Source: Deltaproteobacteria bacterium (GTDB lineage Bacteria > Desulfobacterota > Binatia > UBA9968 > JAJDTQ01). From it: a stretch of 64,000 bases of DNA. The stretch is from NCBI GenBank assembly GCA_028818755.1, contig JAPPNF010000171.1, positions 1 through 64,000 on the forward strand, written 5' to 3'. Below the pieces are notes generated by a model, which saw only the letters and a list, made by a program, of their open reading frames with translations, had not been told where the DNA came from and searched no databases. Both the position numbers and the translations under genes were made by a program. Shown one piece after another: positions 60,456 through 64,000 of the stretch; the first letter of the stretch is position 1; each line of letters begins with the position of its first letter.

Positions 60456-61691
60456 ATGTTCATCGGCCACTTCACCGAAGAGCCCTGGCAGGTCGACAAC
60501 TGGCCCGACGAGTGGGGCACCGGCATCCACAAGGTCAGCAACGCCGAGTACGACCCCAATCGGGCCGCCAACCTGTACAACCGCTACCTCGACGAGAAGG
60601 TCTACGCCGAGGAAGTGGGGTTCGACGGGCTGATGGTGAACGAGCACCACAGCGCTCCCTTCTGTATGAACGGCGTCGCCAACGTGCAGGCTTCGATCCT
60701 TGCCCGCATCACCACCAAGGTGAAGATCCTGCTGCTCGGCAACATCCTGCCCATCCACGACGACCCGCTGTGGCTGGCCGAGCAGTTGGCCATGATCGAC
60801 GTCATCTCCCGCGGCCGGCTGATCCCGGGGATCGTGCGCGGTTCGGGCGGCGAGAGCATCAGCCACAACATCCCGCCCCACTACAACCGCGAGCGCTTCG
60901 AGGAGGCCCACGACTTCCTCATCAAGACCTGGACCACCCCCGGCCCCTTCCGCTGGGAGGGCAAGCACTTCCACTACCGCTACGTGAACCCCTGGGCGGT
61001 GCCCTACCAGAAGCCGCACCCGCCCATCTGGGTGCCCGGCACATCCAGCCGGGAGACCGTGGAGTGGTGCGCCCGGCACCGCTATCCCTACGTCATGCTC
61101 TCGACCCAGCTCGAACTCACCCGGGAGATGTTCAAGGTCTACTACGAAACGGCGGAAGAGGAAGGCTACGAGGCCGGCCCGCAGCACCTGGGCTACATGT
61201 TCTTCGTGCACGTGGAGGAGACCAAGGCCAAGGCCATGGAAGTGGGGCGCACCCTGACCCAGGGAGTGCGCAGCCCCTTCGACCCGGGCGTCCAGAGGCC
61301 CATTCCCTGGATCATGAGCCCGCCGGGCCTGAACAGCCGAAGGGCCGTGGCCCTGCGGCGGCAGATGACGGCTCCGGACGCCACCGGGAAGACCCGGGCC
61401 GGCGCCCTCGCCTCCTTCGAGGACCAGGTGGCCACCAGGGGCATGATCGTCGGCACCCCCGACGAGTGCGTCGAGGGCATCCGCTACATCATGGAGTACC
61501 TGCGCCCGGGCATCATCATCTTCCGCACCGGCGACGGCGCCATGGACCACGAGTCCCAGATGCGCACGCTCAAGCTCATGGGCGAGGAAGTCCTGCCCGC
61601 CATGCGCGACATCGCCAGGGAGCTGGGCCTGCCCGGACCCTACGAGGTGGACCCCGCCACCAATGAGGCGCTTGAGGCGCTGGCTTCGTAA
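60456..61691 (+). CDS. LLM-class flavin-dependent oxidoreductase, tandem copy 2
   Basis: A second 411-residue LLM protein, identical in length to copy 1 and matching it along its full length with most residues identical; stretches such as ERFEEAHDFLIKTWTTPGPF are the same. GGGAGG precedes the ATG. Differences concentrate at residues 15-30, 225-245 and 275-300, which may alter substrate choice. The two copies could also form a heteromer. Confidence 0.9.
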   Translation: MFIGHFTEEPWQVDNWPDEWGTGIHKVSNAEYDPNRAANLYNRYLDEKVYAEEVGFDGLMVNEHHSAPFCMNGVANVQASILARITTKVKILLLGNILPIHDDPLWLAEQLAMIDVISRGRLIPGIVRGSGGESISHNIPPHYNRERFEEAHDFLIKTWTTPGPFRWEGKHFHYRYVNPWAVPYQKPHPPIWVPGTSSRETVEWCARHRYPYVMLSTQLELTREMFKVYYETAEEEGYEAGPQHLGYMFFVHVEETKAKAMEVGRTLTQGVRSPFDPGVQRPIPWIMSPPGLNSRRAVALRRQMTAPDATGKTRAGALASFEDQVATRGMIVGTPDECVEGIRYIMEYLRPGIIIFRTGDGAMDHESQMRTLKLMGEEVLPAMRDIARELGLPGPYEVDPATNEALEALAS

Positions 61692-61803
61692 GAGGCGGCG
61701 CTTTCCGGTCTTTCTCGGAACCTAGGGGCAGCGGAAGAAGGCATTCCGATAGCCGACGGCGGAAACCGCGTTCCGCGAGTCCTTCATCGGGCGACGCGCT
61801 GAC

Positions 61804-62979
61804 ATGAGGAACCACACTTTCGACGCCCTGGTGATCGGCGGGGGAGTCAACGGGCTCTCGGCGCTGTATCACCTCGCGCGGCTCGGCGTGTCTCGGCTCG
61901 GACTGGTGGAACGGTTTTCCATCGGGCACGAGCGAGGCAGCTCGCACGGGGCGGCGCGCATCACGCGGAGCGCGTACACCGCGCCGGAGTACGTGCGCTT
62001 GATGCAATGGGTGCACGGGGAGGAGTGGCCCCGGTTGGAGAAGGACGCCGGCACCCGTCTCGTCCACCCGAATCCAGGACTCTTCGCGGGAGCTCCCTGC
62101 GACGGTTTCAACAGCTACATTCGCGCGGTGGGGCAGGAAGGCGTGGATGTCGACGTGGTCACGCCGGAGGAGGCGCGCAGGCTTTACCCCCAGTTCAAGC
62201 TGGAAGGCGTGGAGCGGGTGTTGCTCGACCGGACCGCCGGCATCGTCGCCGCCGGCGAAACCATGGAATCGCTGGCCCGGTTGGCCGGCGAGAACGGTGT
62301 GCGGATTTTCGAGAACACCGTCGTCCATGGGTTCGACCCCGCCGCCGACCCCGTCACCGTCGAGACCAGCGCCGGCGTCCTCGAGGCCGAGTGCCTGATC
62401 GTGGCCGCGGGCGCGTGGGCGGGACAGTTGCTGCCGTTCCTGGAGCCCAGGCTCGCGGTCGCCCGCCAGACGGTGGGGTATTTCATGCCGCCGGACAACA
62501 TCGACGCCTACCGGCCCGGCCGCTTCCCGGTGTGCATGTACATGGGAGAGGAAGAGAACGACGTGTTCTACGGCATGCCGGAGTTCGGCCGCACCGGCGT
62601 CAAGGTGGCGCGCCACGTCCGGTACGGCAGGAACGACGACCCCGACGACCCGCCGGATTCCGTGGCCCAGTACAGGATCGACGACCTGAACCGCTTCATG
62701 ACCATGTTGTTCAACGCCAGGGGTTGGACCCTCGCCGGCGCCGAGCACTGCCTGTACACGGTTTCCCCCAACGAGGACTTCATTATCGACCACCATCCCG
62801 AAAACCCGCGCATCGCCATCGGCGCGGGCTTCTCGGGCCACGGGTTCAAGTTCGCGCCCCTCAGCGGCAGGCTGCTGGCCGAGCTGGCGTGGGAAGGGAA
62901 GTTCTCCATACCCGAGGCCGAGACGGCACGGCGGCTTTTCTCGCTGGCAGACAAGGGGCAGAGCGTCCATGACGGCTAG
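61804..62979 (+). CDS. Monomeric sarcosine oxidase-like FAD enzyme
   Basis: A 391-residue FAD-dependent amine oxidase of the MSOX/N-methyltryptophan oxidase group. It has the N-terminal dinucleotide fold VIGGGVNGLSALYHLARLG, the SSHGAARITRSAY block, and Cys316 in EHCLYTVSPNEDF, matching the cysteine that binds FAD covalently in MSOX (Cys315). The end motif GAGFSGHGFKFAPLSGRLLAEL is typical. It would demethylate or oxidise an N-methyl amino acid to give formaldehyde and peroxide. It is separated by 112 bases from the LLM genes. Confidence 0.9.
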   Translation: MRNHTFDALVIGGGVNGLSALYHLARLGVSRLGLVERFSIGHERGSSHGAARITRSAYTAPEYVRLMQWVHGEEWPRLEKDAGTRLVHPNPGLFAGAPCDGFNSYIRAVGQEGVDVDVVTPEEARRLYPQFKLEGVERVLLDRTAGIVAAGETMESLARLAGENGVRIFENTVVHGFDPAADPVTVETSAGVLEAECLIVAAGAWAGQLLPFLEPRLAVARQTVGYFMPPDNIDAYRPGRFPVCMYMGEEENDVFYGMPEFGRTGVKVARHVRYGRNDDPDDPPDSVAQYRIDDLNRFMTMLFNARGWTLAGAEHCLYTVSPNEDFIIDHHPENPRIAIGAGFSGHGFKFAPLSGRLLAELAWEGKFSIPEAETARRLFSLADKGQSVHDG

Positions 62980-63048
62980 GGGCACCCAATGGAGTCTCGA
63001 GCGCTGACTTGACGGCAGATCTTCCCGAGAGGGAAATCACGCCGCTGA

Positions 63049-63540
63049 TCACGTGAAGTCAATCTCGTACAGGTCGTAGTGCGACTTGTGCATGCCCAGA
63101 CTGTCATAGGTCTGTTGGGCGACGGCGTTCGTGCGCTCCACGTAAAGGCGTATGCCGCAGACGTCGCCACGGGCCCCGGCAAGGCTCAACACGTGGTCGT
63201 ACATAGCGCGATAGACGCCCTTCCGCCGCCAGCCGGCATCCACGTAAACGCTCTGGATCCACCAGAAGGTGGCGTTGCGCCAGTCGCTCCACTCGTAGGT
63301 GATGAGCAGGCTTGCCACCACCGGAGCGGTGCCGCCTTCGGCTGCGTCCGCGGCCGCCACGAGATAGAATCCCTTCTCCGGCGCTTCGAACACGCCGGCT
63401 ACGCCCCGCCGTAGCGTTGTCGCATCCAGCATCTTGCCCTCGGTCTCCAGGGCCATGGCCTGCTGAAATGCCGCGATGCGCTCTGCGTCCGCCAAGGTTG
63501 CCGTTCGCACGCGTACCTTCGTGTTTGTTCTCTTCGTCAT
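63049..63540 (-). CDS. GNAT-family N-acetyltransferase
   Basis: A 163-residue GNAT. The acetyl-CoA loop is VDAGWRRKGVYRAMYDHVL, and the closing strand is RLYVERTNAVAQQTYDSLGMHKSHYDLYEI. It has an N-terminal VRTATLADAERIAAFQQAMALETEG typical of small-molecule or protein acetylases. The start at 63540 follows GGAG; the open extension upstream is unconserved. Substrate unknown. It is convergent with the sarcosine-oxidase-like gene. Confidence 0.85.
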   Translation of the reverse strand: MTKRTNTKVRVRTATLADAERIAAFQQAMALETEGKMLDATTLRRGVAGVFEAPEKGFYLVAAADAAEGGTAPVVASLLITYEWSDWRNATFWWIQSVYVDAGWRRKGVYRAMYDHVLSLAGARGDVCGIRLYVERTNAVAQQTYDSLGMHKSHYDLYEIDFT

Positions 63541-63632
63541 TATTCTCCGTCTGCGAACTCGCCGTTCTCCATTTCCTGCTCCTCGTCTGGATCGTCCAGA
63601 CCCCGACAACGTCCGGGTCACCGACTAACCCC

Positions 63633-64000
63633 TCAGTCCCCCTCCAACAACGGCTCCAGCACCGGCCAGACGTTGTCCAGCAGCCGCGGCTGGGCCTTGG
63701 CGTTGGGGTGGATGCCGTCGCGCTGCATGAGGTTCTCGTCGAGGGCGACGCCTTCGAGGATGAAGGGTACGAGCGCGGCACCGGTCTCGGCGGCGACGTC
63801 GGGGTACATCCGGCGGAAGGCGCCGGTGTAGCGCGGCCCCAGGTTGGGGGTCATCTGCATGCCGGCGAGGACGGGTCTGGCGCCCGCGGCGATGACGGCG
63901 CGGCTCATGGCCAGGAGGTTGGCGCGGATGGAGGCCACGGGGTAGCCGCGCAGGCCGTCGTTGCCGCCCAGCTCGATGATGACGATGTCGGGCTTGTGGA
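63633..64000 (-). CDS. SGNH/GDSL arylesterase (partial, cut by window edge)
   Basis: The C-terminal part of a GDSL-type esterase/lysophospholipase (TesA-like). The frame runs off the right end, and the start lies outside. Block III is visible at the edge (IIELGGNDGLRGYP), with the conserved Asn, and block V as DGIHPNAKAQP, with the catalytic Asp and His. The nucleophilic serine (block I) lies beyond the window. TesA-like enzymes are usually periplasmic. Confidence 0.88.
   Translation of the reverse strand, partial: HKPDIVIIELGGNDGLRGYPVASIRANLLAMSRAVIAAGARPVLAGMQMTPNLGPRYTGAFRRMYPDVAAETGAALVPFILEGVALDENLMQRDGIHPNAKAQPRLLDNVWPVLEPLLEGD

Overview
The window is about 64 kb of high-GC (roughly 65%), densely coding bacterial DNA. 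No rRNA, tRNA, CRISPR array or intact transposase is visible. Secreted binding proteins (TctC, DctP and NMT1-like), an OmpA-type protein and the style of the catabolic genes point to a Gram-negative, free-living or host-associated heterotroph. The abundance of amidohydrolases, LLM-type flavin oxidoreductases, alpha/beta hydrolases, TRAP/TTT/ABC uptake systems and a dispersed small palindrome suggests an uncultured Tectomicrobia/Entotheonella-, Methylomirabilota- or Desulfobacterota-like lineage. That placement is an inference and cannot be fixed from the sequence alone.

Layout. (1) 0.2-4.9 kb, minus: D-2-hydroxyacid dehydrogenase, phosphoketolase and acetate kinase, joined by overlapping stop/start codons. 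(2) 4.9-12.3 kb: a two-domain cupin protein, a DMT exporter, TctA/TctB, a bidirectional terminator, then tctC, an MFS transporter and an alpha/beta hydrolase on the opposite strand. (3) 12.6-18.1 kb: a long topoisomerase III converging on a PPOX-type protein, a second alpha/beta hydrolase and an amidohydrolase. (4) 18.3-35.4 kb: a small retropepsin-like gene preceded by a 25-bp perfect hairpin, a cytosine-deaminase-like protein, then a long plus-strand block: fdrA, allG-like (DUF1116), a ring-opening amidohydrolase (cyanuric acid hydrolase/barbiturase family), an LVIVD protein, TRAP dctPQM, an NMT1-type ABC importer and two tandem ATZ/TRZ-type amidohydrolases. This block reads as import and stepwise opening of nitrogen heterocycles. 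(5) 35.4-41.2 kb: an island with a lower-GC gene, a secreted papain-like protease, an OmpA-domain protein, a secreted caspase-MORN protein and, on the other strand, an AAC(3)-I-like acetyltransferase. A relic of a third amidohydrolase 3' end lies at its right side. (6) 41.3-48.1 kb, minus: amidase, nitrilase-family hydrolase, and HyuA/HyuB-like proteins whose HyuB carries an acetone-carboxylase-gamma-like tail. (7) 48.4-57.6 kb, plus: TAXI-like protein, dihydropyrimidinase-like protein, UbiD decarboxylase, three-subunit molybdenum hydroxylase and a DHA2 exporter. (8) 57.6-64 kb: a paired inverted repeat, a small orphan conserved gene, an alpha/beta hydrolase, two tandem LLM oxidoreductases, a monomeric sarcosine-oxidase-like enzyme, a GNAT and a truncated SGNH esterase.

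The common theme is uptake and cleavage of C-N bonds (amides, imides, ureides, heterocyclic rings), followed by carboxylation/decarboxylation and oxidation. The two most unusual assemblies are the fdrA/allG/ring-opening-amidohydrolase operon, which suggests a carbamoyl-phosphate-yielding ring degradation route, and the papain/OmpA/caspase envelope protease module.
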